Assembly (NCBI GenBank): GCA_934254815.1
Contig: CAKQME010000014.1
Coordinates: 1-64,000 of the forward strand
Direction of reading: 5' to 3'
Length of the DNA stretch: 64,000 nucleotides
From: an uncultured Clostridia bacterium
GTDB taxonomy: Bacteria > Bacillota > Clostridia > Christensenellales > Borkfalkiaceae
The notes under the pieces: model-generated
The model's database searches: none
The model's input: the letters and a program-made list of their open reading frames with translations, nothing else
Told to the model about the DNA's origin: nothing
Position numbers and translations under genes: made by a program
Part shown: one piece after another, positions 9,135 through 17,838 of the stretch
Layout: each line of letters opens with the position of its first letter
Numbering within the stretch: the stretch's first letter is position 1

Positions 9135-10040
9135 ATGGATAATAAAAGCAGTATAACGTCGCTTATGAGCGCGTTCGGCAGGGCGTTTCACGCCGAACAC
9201 GAAACCAACCCCGTGTTTAACGATTATTTGGCTAAAAAATTGATGACGGAAGAAGAGTATAACGCCGTAAAAACTTATATTCTCGGCGGGGCGAAGTTTT
9301 TCGAACCCGAAACCGATATCGGCGGTAACGAAACCGAAATTATCGCAAGAATAATAAACTACCATATTGCTCCGTCGCCGTTGTGCCGCGCCGCTTACGC
9401 CGAAAAATCTTTGAAAACGGCGGAACTTTCGGGAACTTCTCAATACGTTATTCTCGGCGCGGGGCTTGATACTTTTGCTTTCCGTTCAGCCGATTTCGTT
9501 AAAAAGTATAGGGTTTTCGAAGTCGATCACCCGTTGACGCAGAAAGATAAACTCGTAAGAATAAATAACGCGGGGTGGCAGATTTCCGAAAATCTGAAAT
9601 TCGTTTCCGTTGATTTCACCAAAGACAGTCTTGCCGAAAAATTGCTTGAAAACGGGTTTTCGAAAGACAAAAAAGCGTTTTTCTCCTGGCTCGGCGTAAC
9701 GTATTATCTGTCGGAAGAAGCGATAGGGAAAACCCTCGGAGAGATTGCGGAAATCTGCGCTAAGGGCAGCACGATTGTATTCGATTATCCCGACGAAAAT
9801 TTTTTTACGGCGACCGAAAGACGGGTGCAAAACACCGTTATGATGGCGAAAGCCGGCGGCGAGCCTATGAAAACGAGCTTTTCATACGAAAAGCTCGAAA
9901 AAACGCTTGAAAACTACGGTTTTTTAATTTACGAATTACTTACGCCGCAAGACATACAGCGCGATATCATAGATAAAAGCGGTTCTTTAATATCGGCGTT
10001 CGAACACGTCAATTATTGTTTAGCCGTAAGCCAAAAATAA
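9135..10040 (+). CDS. Class I SAM-dependent methyltransferase, LCM/TIGR00027-like
   Basis: 301 residues. The SAM-binding motif I is ILGAGLDTFAFR near residue 105, followed by the acidic loop VFEVDHPLTQKDK. SWLGVTYYLSE near residue 180 is typical of the leucine-carboxyl-methyltransferase-like family (PPM1/TCMP, TIGR00027). The methyl acceptor is unknown. It ends the operon begun at 8110. Its TAA stop is followed within about 20 bp by the reverse-oriented palindromic repeat block B. Confidence 0.85.
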   Translation: MDNKSSITSLMSAFGRAFHAEHETNPVFNDYLAKKLMTEEEYNAVKTYILGGAKFFEPETDIGGNETEIIARIINYHIAPSPLCRAAYAEKSLKTAELSGTSQYVILGAGLDTFAFRSADFVKKYRVFEVDHPLTQKDKLVRINNAGWQISENLKFVSVDFTKDSLAEKLLENGFSKDKKAFFSWLGVTYYLSEEAIGKTLGEIAEICAKGSTIVFDYPDENFFTATERRVQNTVMMAKAGGEPMKTSFSYEKLEKTLENYGFLIYELLTPQDIQRDIIDKSGSLISAFEHVNYCLAVSQK

Positions 10041-10046
10041 TCGGTT

Positions 10047-10494
10047 CGACAGATTGAGCAACGTGACGTTGGCAGCCTGAGGCTGCGCACAAGTATTTGT
10101 CCGACCTTATATTTTATCCGCATTTATTTAGTGGGATTCTTCGTTTCACTCAGAATGACATATTTTATTTATTCTGTCATATTGAGCGTAAGCAAAATAT
10201 CCCACTGTATCAAGTAGTCCGCATTTATTCGGTGGGATTCTTCGCTTACTATTCGGCGCTTAAACGCCGGAGCGTTTAAACAATAGTTTTGCCTTTATTG
10301 CGAAACAATAAAGGCAGTGCCTTATGAATATCATCGTTCGCAGACCCTTGCAAGCAAGTCTGCTCTCTCGATATTGACAGAATGACAGGTTTAATTTATT
10401 ATGTCATATTGAGCGTAAGCGAAATATCCCACTGTATTAAGCTCGGAGTATATATAAGGTCGGACTAATATTTGGATGCAACGTCACGTTGCCG
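10047..10494. repeat. Composite palindromic repeat block B with nested element
   Basis: Fills the gap between the methyltransferase and spoIVA 3' ends. In order it holds: CAACGTGACGTTG (10059-10071); GCAGCCTGAGGCTGC (10072-10086); a right arm GTGGGATTCTTCG...CAGAATGACA (10131-10160); a left arm TGTCATATTGAGCG (from 10171); and another right arm interrupted by a 127-bp nested element (10251-10377). A second left arm (10402-10441) and CAACGTCACGTTG (10479-10491) follow. The nested element itself folds into several hairpins, such as GCCTTTATTG/CAATAAAGGC. The two ends of the block are in opposite orientation, each facing the 3' end of its neighbouring gene. Confidence 0.88.
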
Positions 10495-10495
10495 G

Positions 10496-11965
10496 TCAGT
10501 ATACTATGTAGAATAAACGGTACTTTCCGTCGTTGACCATCTTGCCGAGCGACTTGCGGAGCTTGTGTCGCGCTTCGTCGGGCATTGCGCCCGTTTTCGC
10601 GTTCAATTCGTCGAGAACAAGCTTTCCGAGCGGTCTGCCGAATACGTTGGCTTGCGTTAAATCGCCGTCTGCGCTCTCTTCGTCGATAAACCGCATAAAT
10701 TCTTCGCATTGCCGCTTGTTGCCCGAAATAGGCGTAATTCCCCCTTTTACTCCGACTTTTACGACGTGTAAACTTTCCGTCTCCGCGCCGATTTTAACGC
10801 AATATCCGTTGCCGCGCTTTTCAAGTTTCGGCTTGTCGATAATCACGTCTTTATCGTTGGGCAGGACTATGCCGTAGCCTTTTTCTTCCGCGTCGCCCAA
10901 CGCGCTTTTAAGTCTGTCGTATTCCCATTTCGCTTTTGAAAGGTCGCGAACGAAACTCATAAGCTTATACTCTCCGTCGATTGTCTCGCCGCACGTCTCG
11001 CTGAGCGCGTCGTAGAAAAGCGATTTGTCGAGCGCGAGCTTGATTTCGGCTCTTCCGTCGCCCGCGCTGATACGTTTTTCGGCGGGAACGACGCGGTCTA
11101 ACCCCGCGACGGCGGTTTCTATTTTGCCGCAGTCTTTCATTTTTGTTACTTCCGATGACGCGGTTCTTACCGTTTCTATGATAGACGAAACGAGTTTGTT
11201 TTCGGGCGGCAGGGCGCGGAGCCAGTCGGGCAGGTCGATATCCGCGACAAGTAAGGGAAATTCCGCAAGCACCTTTTCGAGCGCTTCGGCGTATTTGTCT
11301 TCGTCGGCGTTTAAAACGTCCATTGCGGCAACGCTTACGCCGTACTTGTCTTCAAGGTTTTTAGCGAGAGTTTTGCACTCTTTGCCGTCGGGCGCGTTGC
11401 TGTTGAGAACTATAGCGAACGGCTTGCCTATAGCCTTTAAACGTTCTATGGTTTTTTCTTCCGCGGCGACGTAATTCGCGCGCGGGATATCCGTAAAACT
11501 GCCGTCGGTAGTAACTACTATACCGATAGTCGAATGTTCGTTTATAACTTTTTCCGTGCCGATTTCGGCGGCTTCTTCAAACGGAATGGGTTTGTCGTTC
11601 CAGGGCGTAGTCACCATACGCTTTTCGCCGTTTTCTTCGTGTCCGAGCGCGCCGTCGACCATAAAACCGACGCAGTCGATAAGTCGCATTTTCGCCGTGG
11701 TTTTACCGTGTAAAGTCACTTTTACCGCTTCGCCGGGGATAAATTTAGGCTCGGTCGTAGTAACCGTTTTCCCCGCGCCGGATTGCGGCAGTTCGTCGAT
11801 AGCGATTTGTTTTTTGTTTTTGCCCGCGATGTTGGGCATAATAAGCAGTTCGGCAAATCTCTTGACGAACGTAGATTTTCCCGTTCTTACAGGTCCTACC
11901 ACGCCGACGTAAATGTCGCCGTCAGCGCGTTTGGCTATATCCTGATAAACGTCGTAATTATCCAT
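10496..11965 (-). CDS. spoIVA: Stage IV sporulation protein A, SpoIVA
   Basis: Spore coat morphogenetic ATPase that polymerises on the forespore surface as the coat basement layer. The 489 residues match the family length (492 in Bacillus subtilis). The N-terminus MDNYDVYQDIAKRADGDIYV parallels the Bacillus protein. Walker A GPVRTGKST is near residue 25, and the C-terminal region has the conserved MRFIDEESADGDL. I chose the ATG at 11965; a GTG at 11986 lies inside the upstream hairpin. It is downstream of der. The last codons lie against a palindromic repeat, whose start supplies the sequence just after the TGA. Confidence 0.95.
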   Translation of the reverse strand: MDNYDVYQDIAKRADGDIYVGVVGPVRTGKSTFVKRFAELLIMPNIAGKNKKQIAIDELPQSGAGKTVTTTEPKFIPGEAVKVTLHGKTTAKMRLIDCVGFMVDGALGHEENGEKRMVTTPWNDKPIPFEEAAEIGTEKVINEHSTIGIVVTTDGSFTDIPRANYVAAEEKTIERLKAIGKPFAIVLNSNAPDGKECKTLAKNLEDKYGVSVAAMDVLNADEDKYAEALEKVLAEFPLLVADIDLPDWLRALPPENKLVSSIIETVRTASSEVTKMKDCGKIETAVAGLDRVVPAEKRISAGDGRAEIKLALDKSLFYDALSETCGETIDGEYKLMSFVRDLSKAKWEYDRLKSALGDAEEKGYGIVLPNDKDVIIDKPKLEKRGNGYCVKIGAETESLHVVKVGVKGGITPISGNKRQCEEFMRFIDEESADGDLTQANVFGRPLGKLVLDELNAKTGAMPDEARHKLRKSLGKMVNDGKYRLFYIVY

Positions 11966-11969
11966 AGCG

Positions 11970-12018
11970 AAAAAAATTCCTCCCACATTAGCTGTTACGC
12001 TATATGATATGGGAGGAA
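11970..12018 (-). promoter_or_regulatory. Hairpin upstream of spoIVA that pairs its ribosome binding site
   Basis: On the minus strand TTCCTCCCA (12018-12010) can pair perfectly with TGGGAGGAA (11985-11977), followed by a run of T (11976-11970). The shape is that of a der terminator. However, its right arm GGGAGGAA is also the only plausible ribosome binding site for spoIVA, so folding would both end der read-through and hide the spoIVA start. Confidence 0.65.
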
Positions 12019-12051
12019 AAATTATTTTATTACAATTTTTTGTCGAAAAAA

Positions 12052-13365
12052 TCAGTCTTCGGTCTTCGACCTTACGAAAATGCGTATCGGCGTACCCTCG
12101 AAACCGAAAGTCTTGCGGAGCGTATTCTCTAAAAACCGCCTGTACGAGAAGTGCATAAGCTCTTCGTTGTTGACGAAAAATACGAAACTCGGCGGGCAGA
12201 CCCCGTCCTGAACGGCATAATATATTTTCAGTCTGCGCCCGTTTTTGGTCGGCGGTTCGGTCGCGCGTACTGCGGAGGATATTATATCGTTAAGCGTACC
12301 CGTGGTGATGCGTTTTTCTGCGTTGGCTTTGACTTCGTCGGCAAGCGAAAATAGCTTGTTGAGCCTTTGACCCGTCGCGGCGGAAATGTATATCGACTTG
12401 AAATAATCCATAAAAGCCAAGTCGGTTTTCAGCTTTTTCTCGAATTCGTTTATGGTGTGGGTGTCTTTTTCTATAAGATCCCACTTGTTCATAACTATTA
12501 TCGACGGCTTGCCCTGTTCGTGAATATATCCCGCGATTTTAACGTCCTGTTCGGTAAGCCCGACGGAAGAATCTATAACGAGCATACATACGTCGGCTCT
12601 CCTGATTGCGCCGAGAGAACGTAAAACGCTGTAATATTCTATGTCTTCGTCTACCGAACGTTTTCTGCGTATGCCCGCGGTGTCGATAAGCGTGTATTTT
12701 TTACCGTTTACGGTAAGGTCGGTGTCTATCGCGTCGCGCGTGGTGCCGGCTATATCCGAAACAATAGTTCTGTCGTAACCGAGCAGGGCGTTCGTAAGGC
12801 GCGATTTGCCTGCGTTCGGCTTGCCGACTATGGCTATTTTAAGACTGTCGCCGTTGCCGAGTTCCTCCGCGCTCGGAAAATCCGAACATACTTCGTCGAG
12901 AAGATCGCCTATGCCTTTGGCTTGTTCCGCGGAGATGCCGAACGGCGTGCCTAAACCCAGTTCGTAGAAATCGAATAGATTTTCTTCTTTGTACACGTCG
13001 AGTTTATTCACGGCTAAAACCACGGGTTTCCGAGAACGGCGGAGCATTGCCGCGACGTCTGTGTCGGCGGCGGTTAAACCGCTTTTTGCGTCGCAGAAAA
13101 AGATTATAACATTAGCCGTGTCGATAGCTATTTCGGCTTGTTTTTTTATGTGTTTCCACATTTCGTCGTCCGATTTAAGTTCTATTCCGCCCGTATCGAC
13201 GAGAGTGAAGACCTTTCCGCACCATTCCGCGTCGGCGTAAAGCCTGTCGCGCGTAACGCCGGGGGTGTTTTCTACTATAGATAATTTTTGACCTGTAACT
13301 CTGTTAAAAAAAGTTGATTTTCCAACGTTCGGTCTGCCTACTATGGCGACGAGCGGTTTATTCAT
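12052..13365 (-). CDS. der: Ribosome-associated GTPase Der (EngA)
   Basis: Double-GTPase needed for 50S ribosome assembly. Its 437 residues equal the normal size. Domain 1 has GRPNVGKSTFFNRV at residue 9, DTGG and NKLD. Domain 2 has GKPNAGKSRL near 180, DTAGIRRK and NKWD. A C-terminal KH-like domain follows. Its start overlaps the end of the upstream glycosyltransferase gene by eight bases, so it is translated from the same message. The der-spoIVA order is common in Clostridia. Confidence 0.97.
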   Translation of the reverse strand: MNKPLVAIVGRPNVGKSTFFNRVTGQKLSIVENTPGVTRDRLYADAEWCGKVFTLVDTGGIELKSDDEMWKHIKKQAEIAIDTANVIIFFCDAKSGLTAADTDVAAMLRRSRKPVVLAVNKLDVYKEENLFDFYELGLGTPFGISAEQAKGIGDLLDEVCSDFPSAEELGNGDSLKIAIVGKPNAGKSRLTNALLGYDRTIVSDIAGTTRDAIDTDLTVNGKKYTLIDTAGIRRKRSVDEDIEYYSVLRSLGAIRRADVCMLVIDSSVGLTEQDVKIAGYIHEQGKPSIIVMNKWDLIEKDTHTINEFEKKLKTDLAFMDYFKSIYISAATGQRLNKLFSLADEVKANAEKRITTGTLNDIISSAVRATEPPTKNGRRLKIYYAVQDGVCPPSFVFFVNNEELMHFSYRRFLENTLRKTFGFEGTPIRIFVRSKTED

Positions 13366-14533
13366 ATTTTGTCTCCGTTGTGTTGTCCTTTGTCTCTGTT
13401 AAACGGAAGCGTTTGTCGAGACTTTCGAAAATAACGTCGGCTATGCCTTCGCCGCCGAATTTCTGAAGTTTATCGGTAGAATTAAGCAGTTTGTTGTATT
13501 GTTCGCCGCCCGAAATGGTGTCTTTTACGAAATTTACGCATTTTTTAACGCTTTCTATTCTGATTGCGTCTCCGACGTATTTAATATAATGGTCGGCAAT
13601 GAATTTTTCTATAGTGTTTGCGCTGTGCGTAACCACTATCGGAACATTGAAAAACGCAGGTTCCAGAATACCGCTTCCGCTCTTGCCGAAATAGAGATCG
13701 CTGGCGGAAATATATTCGAGAATATTCCGACAGAAAGGCAGGGGATAAAAGTCCGTAAGGTCGCCTTTTAAGTCTTTAAGTTTGTCGTAAAGTTCGGGGT
13801 TTTTGCCGCATACGGCTATTACGTTTATGGGCAGATTTTCTTTTATAAGGGCGCGCGAAAGTTTTTCGGTAAGCCCCACTCCGTAGCCGCCGTCCATTAC
13901 GATGACGGTGAATTTGTCTTTTAAACCGAGTTTTTGTCTGAGCTTTGTCTTGTCCCTTTCCGTTTCGAAAGCTTCTTTGCGGATAGCCGTAGGCACGAGT
14001 TTAAGGTTTTCGTCGTTGAAACGTTTTTTGAATTTTTTCGCGCGTTCGTAGCCGAACGGAATCGAAATGAGGTCTAAATCGCAGGGGTAGCGGAAAAACT
14101 TGTTAAGGTGAGCGTCGGGTCCGTACATAACGGTGTACGGCTTGTTTTTCATATGTTCGGCGTAATAATTCGTCGCCCAGTGCGTGCTTATAACCACGTC
14201 GGGCGAAAGTTCTTCCATACGCTTCATGCAGTCGGCGTAAGCGCCGGGTACAAGATGCTCCATCACGAATTTACTTCCGTTTCTGCCGGTAATATTCATC
14301 GCCGCAATGTTTATATAGCCGTATAAAACGCATTTGTTGTAGCGTTTTACTTCGTCGCACATTCTCTTTTCGAATTTAAGCATCGGCTCGCCGTAATCTT
14401 TGAAAAAGTTACACCTTATTATTTCGAAATAATCTGAATATTTTTTTTCAAACGCCGAACATATGGCTTCTTCCGCCATTATATGTCCGAAACCCGCTTC
14501 GACAAACGGGAATAAAATTTTCATTTTTTTCAT
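13358..14533 (-). CDS. MGDG synthase/MurG-like glycosyltransferase (GT28 type)
   Basis: 391 residues. The N-terminal FVEAGFGHIMAEEAI resembles the acceptor-binding start of the monogalactosyldiacylglycerol synthase/UgtP group. The C-terminal donor-binding half has VIVMDGGYGVG and the later SDLYFGKSGSGILEPAFFNVP, a GT28 nucleotide-sugar motif. The likely role is to transfer a sugar from a UDP donor to a lipid or wall precursor at the membrane. The actual acceptor is not shown. It sits between an O-antigen-ligase-like gene (one-base gap) and der (8-base overlap). Starts at M1 and M4 are both possible. Confidence 0.8.
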   Translation of the reverse strand: MKKMKILFPFVEAGFGHIMAEEAICSAFEKKYSDYFEIIRCNFFKDYGEPMLKFEKRMCDEVKRYNKCVLYGYINIAAMNITGRNGSKFVMEHLVPGAYADCMKRMEELSPDVVISTHWATNYYAEHMKNKPYTVMYGPDAHLNKFFRYPCDLDLISIPFGYERAKKFKKRFNDENLKLVPTAIRKEAFETERDKTKLRQKLGLKDKFTVIVMDGGYGVGLTEKLSRALIKENLPINVIAVCGKNPELYDKLKDLKGDLTDFYPLPFCRNILEYISASDLYFGKSGSGILEPAFFNVPIVVTHSANTIEKFIADHYIKYVGDAIRIESVKKCVNFVKDTISGGEQYNKLLNSTDKLQKFGGEGIADVIFESLDKRFRLTETKDNTTETKYE

Positions 14534-14534
14534 A

Positions 14535-15959
14535 TTAAACCGAACCTTTAGTTAATTTTTCCGCTACGGCGGTTACAAGCGCGAAGAACCACAGACAGTA
14601 GCAGAGCGCGTAAGTTATATCAAACATAGCCGCTGCGAGAGAAGCTATAAAAAACGCGTTAAGGAAAAACCTGCCGTCGCTTTCGGCTGTGTAGATTTTG
14701 GCTATGCGAATTACAAAGAAGATAAGGGCGGCTACGCCGATAATACCCCCGCCGCCGAGCGCGTCGAAAAACAGATTGTGCGCGTAACCCGAATATACGA
14801 AGCCGCCGTGATTGTCGCCCACGGCGAAAAACCTTTGCGCGTTGCCCACGCCTAAAACGGGACGGGATAAGAAACAATCCCACATATAGCCCCATATTCT
14901 GAAACGCCCCGAACCTATGTTGCCCGAATTGAACGCTCTGCCGAAATAATCGAATAATTCTGTAAAATCGGTAAACGCGAGAAGAGCTATAAAGACTCCG
15001 AGCAGAACGGACATAAACGCGATGAACGTAACGACCAGCCTGCGCTTGTCCTCTCTGCGGTTTATTATGGTTTTTATCGCGAAAATTATAGCTACGATAC
15101 CGCCGACGAGTATACCCGTGCGGCTTAAAGTGAATACGATCGCCAGCGAAGATATAAGCGCGGAGAGTTCGTAGAATACGACATGTTTTCCGCGTTCCGC
15201 TTTCATATAGGCGAACGGAAGAAACATTGCTATAAGTTCGCCCGATACGTTGCTTACTCCCCAACCCGTGATTATTTTGTTTTTCCAGCCCTCACCGAAA
15301 GAACCGTCGGCTATAAGATTGAGATAGTAAACCTCGAATACTTCTATGGCTATAAGCAGGGCGAGTTCGGCAAGCAAGGTTGATATGTAATCGAATAAAA
15401 GCCCGTCGGAATTGTTTAAAGTGGCGGTAAACGCGACGTATAACCCGAACAGACATATAACGAGCAGGGCGTTTGCCTTTACGCTCTCGAAATAAAACGC
15501 CGAGCCTGCGCCCGCGAGCAACATGGCCGCGGAAGCGACGGCGAAAGTTATGTACGATCTGCCGCTTTTTAAATTTTCTCTGTCCTTTATCACGCGGACG
15601 ATAAAACAGAAGGCGATAACCGCCACGGCAATTATCAACGGATAAAGCACGTCGCGGCGCATATAGTAATTCGCGCCGCACGGCATATCGCTCGGTCCGT
15701 TGCCCTTTCCGTCGCCGTAAGCGGGACTGTTCTGCGTCGAAACGATGAATATTATGTTTGCGAACGGGGTAAGATACGCCTTGTAATTTTTAACGAATAA
15801 AAGCGAAAGACAAATCGCGACGGCAAACGTCAATATTCCCGCGAGATCGAGTGCGAGACAGTGGAAAACGAGAGCGATGAAACCCGTAATGAATATGTAT
15901 GCGTGAGAATCTGTAAATTCTCCGATTTTATCTAAAATTATGCGAGCCGTTCTCAACAT
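14535..15959 (-). CDS. O-antigen ligase / polysaccharide polymerase-like membrane protein
   Basis: About 474 residues with roughly ten to twelve hydrophobic segments. The Wzy_C-type loop is visible: SRTGILVGG, then GSGRFRIWGYMWDCFL, LGVGNAQRFF and AHNLFFDALGGGGIIG. Such proteins ligate or polymerise lipid-linked glycans outside the membrane. I used the ATG at 15959; the frame stays open to a TTG at 16064 without a clear ribosome binding site, so the start is uncertain. It follows cwlD and precedes a lipid-type glycosyltransferase, which suggests a surface glycan pathway. Its substrate is unknown. Confidence 0.8.
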   Translation of the reverse strand: MLRTARIILDKIGEFTDSHAYIFITGFIALVFHCLALDLAGILTFAVAICLSLLFVKNYKAYLTPFANIIFIVSTQNSPAYGDGKGNGPSDMPCGANYYMRRDVLYPLIIAVAVIAFCFIVRVIKDRENLKSGRSYITFAVASAAMLLAGAGSAFYFESVKANALLVICLFGLYVAFTATLNNSDGLLFDYISTLLAELALLIAIEVFEVYYLNLIADGSFGEGWKNKIITGWGVSNVSGELIAMFLPFAYMKAERGKHVVFYELSALISSLAIVFTLSRTGILVGGIVAIIFAIKTIINRREDKRRLVVTFIAFMSVLLGVFIALLAFTDFTELFDYFGRAFNSGNIGSGRFRIWGYMWDCFLSRPVLGVGNAQRFFAVGDNHGGFVYSGYAHNLFFDALGGGGIIGVAALIFFVIRIAKIYTAESDGRFFLNAFFIASLAAAMFDITYALCYCLWFFALVTAVAEKLTKGSV

Positions 15960-16070
15960 TTGCAGTATTTGCCCTACGGCGTGTTTTCTTTGTTTTTTCC
16001 GCAGGCGAATTTCTCCGTAGATTATTTTACTACAAATTACGTTAAAAAGCAACCGAAAACGCAAACACGG

Positions 16071-16751
16071 TCAAGAAAATAGCATTTCTTTTATACCGAG
16101 AGCGATTTTTTCCGCTATTTCGCGGCGGTATTCTTTTGTCAGCAACAGGGCTTCGTCTTCGGCGTTCGATAAAAACCCGCATTCGACAAGCGTTGCGGTC
16201 GGTTCCGATTCGTTAAGAACGTAATAATCGCCTTTCAGCGGCGAAAGCGGGCGCGTCTGTCCGCTGAGTTCGTTAAGGTGTTTTTGTATAATCGAAGCGA
16301 ACGCTTCTCCGTTTTCGTCGCCGCTTTTAAAGAACGCCTGCGCGCCCCGTCTGTCGGGCGAGGAGTAAAAATTGAGATGTATCGAGACGAACGCGTTTGC
16401 CGAACAGGAATTTATGATTTCTTTGCGTTTTTCCATATCGCGCCGCTTGAAGCCTTTACCCGAAGAACCGTACAGCCCCGATTTTGTCGAACGGGTAAGA
16501 ACAACCCTGATACCCGATTGTTCTAAAACGGCTTTGAGTTCTTTTACGATTTCAAGGTTTAAATCGCTCTCTTTTACTTTGGTCGAAATACCCGTTACGC
16601 CGCCGTCTATGCCTCCGTGACCCGCGTCGAGAACTACGGTAAGTTGAGTTTTGGGGCTTACGCTCGCTTTAACGGCGGCGTTTATTGAAAAAACACACAG
16701 CGCGACGGCTAAGGCGATAAGGGATATTAACGATATTTTTTTTACGTTCAT
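16071..16751 (-). CDS. cwlD: N-acetylmuramoyl-L-alanine amidase CwlD
   Basis: A 226-residue zinc amidase (Amidase_3). An N-terminal hydrophobic anchor spans about residues 5-27. The zinc ligands are in VLDAGHGGIDGG, the Glu of KESDLNLE, and SIHLN; the catalytic Glu is in LVECGFLSN. The insertion GKGFKRRDMEKRKEIIN matches the CwlD type, which makes muramic-lactam residues in spore cortex, better than the generic amidases. With spoIVA nearby, this supports an endospore former. The ribosome binding site is AAGGACG before ATG. The DnaA-box-containing gap lies directly upstream. Confidence 0.88.
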   Translation of the reverse strand: MNVKKISLISLIALAVALCVFSINAAVKASVSPKTQLTVVLDAGHGGIDGGVTGISTKVKESDLNLEIVKELKAVLEQSGIRVVLTRSTKSGLYGSSGKGFKRRDMEKRKEIINSCSANAFVSIHLNFYSSPDRRGAQAFFKSGDENGEAFASIIQKHLNELSGQTRPLSPLKGDYYVLNESEPTATLVECGFLSNAEDEALLLTKEYRREIAEKIALGIKEMLFS

Positions 16752-16842
16752 TCGTCGTCCTTAATATATATTCGTTCTATACTTATTAAGTCATGCGAAC
16801 GTTTATTCGTAAAAATAAAAAATCGGTTTATATATCGGGGAT

Positions 16843-16924
16843 TATCCGAGTTTATAAACCGAAAGATGTTGATAACTTATTCAAAATGTGCATAACTCGG
16901 CGTTTTTGACCGAAGTTATCCACA
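16843..16924. other. DnaA-box cluster, candidate replication origin (oriC)
   Basis: In the 190-bp gap between cwlD and the YugP-type gene there are two perfect TTATNCACA boxes: TTATCCACA (16916-16924, plus) and TGTGCATAA (16887-16895, minus). A one-mismatch box TGTTGATAA lies at 16867-16875 (minus) and a partial box TTATCCGAG at 16843-16851. AT-rich DNA (16801-16835) lies on one side. This arrangement is like the box arrays of Firmicutes origins. The dnaA-recF gap shows no such boxes. It could instead be a DnaA-regulated promoter region. Confidence 0.5.
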
Positions 16925-16941
16925 TTTTGTTTGGTCGTTGT

Positions 16942-17670
16942 TTAATCGTTGCGCTTGCGGAAACTCGAAAGTATCAGAATAAACCGCAATAAATACAGGA
17001 AAGAAACGACGAGCGAAGCGACGTAGGTCATAGCGGCGGCGGTGAGAACTTTTCTTGCGCCTACGGTTTCGTCGCGTTCGAGTACGTTTTGTTCGCGTAA
17101 CATTTTCAAACCCTTTTTAGACGCGTCTATTTCGACGGGCAGGGTGACGAGCGCGAAAAGAGTGGTAAGCGAATATAACGCAATGCCGAAACATAAAACG
17201 TAAGAGCCGAAGTTTTCGCCCGAACCGCCTATTATCCATTCGAGAATAAGCCCTATTATTGCGACGGGAACAGCCATGCGCGAACCGATGTTGGTTACGG
17301 GAACGAGAAAACTTCTTAGTTTCATTAAAAAGTTGCCCTCGTGTTCTTGTCTGGCGTGTCCGCATTCGTGAGCGGCGACGCCGAGCGCGGCTATGCTCGA
17401 ACTCGAATAAACGCTTTCCGAAAGAGACAAAACGTCGTTCGACGGATTGTAATTATCGGTAAGATGACCCGATACGGGGCGTACAACCACGCCGTTCATA
17501 TCGTATTTTTCAACGAACATCTGGCTCATTTCGTTTGCCGTCCAACCCGAACGGGATTGAACTTTAGAGTATTTCGAATATGAAGTTTTAATCTTTATCT
17601 GCGCTATTATCGACAGAATAAGTCCGGGTACGAGTATTATAAGCGACCCGTAATAAATGAAATAGAACAT
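16942..17670 (-). CDS. YugP-like membrane zinc metallopeptidase (Zn_peptidase_2)
   Basis: A 242-residue membrane protein. A hydrophobic N-terminus (MFYFIYYGSLIILVPGL) is followed by SKYSKVQSRSGWTANEMSQ and the zinc-protease motif AHECGHARQEHE near residue 115. Two or three further membrane segments follow. This matches the YugP/PF04298 family of putative neutral zinc peptidases; substrates are not established. I chose the ATG at 17670 rather than a longer frame, because the longer frame begins inside a perfect promoter whose -10 box ends six bases before this ATG. Confidence 0.85.
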   Translation of the reverse strand: MFYFIYYGSLIILVPGLILSIIAQIKIKTSYSKYSKVQSRSGWTANEMSQMFVEKYDMNGVVVRPVSGHLTDNYNPSNDVLSLSESVYSSSSIAALGVAAHECGHARQEHEGNFLMKLRSFLVPVTNIGSRMAVPVAIIGLILEWIIGGSGENFGSYVLCFGIALYSLTTLFALVTLPVEIDASKKGLKMLREQNVLERDETVGARKVLTAAAMTYVASLVVSFLYLLRFILILSSFRKRND

Positions 17671-17676
17671 AAAACA

Positions 17677-17705
17677 ATTATATATGAAATATTTATAATT
17701 GTCAA
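17677..17705 (-). promoter_or_regulatory. Perfect sigma-A promoter placing the YugP gene start at the mRNA 5' end
   Basis: On the minus strand TTGACA (17705-17700), a 17-bp spacer and TATAAT (17682-17677). Only six bases separate the -10 box from the ATG at 17670, and no ribosome binding site is visible, so the message should be leaderless. Confidence 0.8.
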
Positions 17706-17744
17706 ACAAAAGAACAGCGTCGTAATTTCGCGCTTTATTTCCCC

Positions 17745-17780
17745 TGTCGTATTGAGCGTAAGTGAAATATCCCGCTGTAT
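17745..17780 (+). repeat. Diverged half copy of the palindromic repeat
   Basis: TGTCGTATTGAGCGTAAGTG followed by AAATATCCCGCTGTAT is a left arm with a few changes and no matching right arm. It lies between the YugP promoter and the 3' end of the next minus-strand gene. Confidence 0.75.
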
Positions 17781-17838
17781 CGGATCGCTAAGTTTTTCCC
17801 GATATTACAGGACGAAATTATTTCGGACTGTTCGTCGC

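Noticed and set aside
10047..10494. CRISPR array
   Set aside because: Repeats are palindromic, of unequal spacing and size, lack unique spacers, and have no cas genes nearby.
10437..10709. A second minus-strand frame over the spoIVA end
   Set aside because: It is out of frame with spoIVA, Arg-rich as typical for shadows of Ala/Gly-rich genes, and ends in the repeat.
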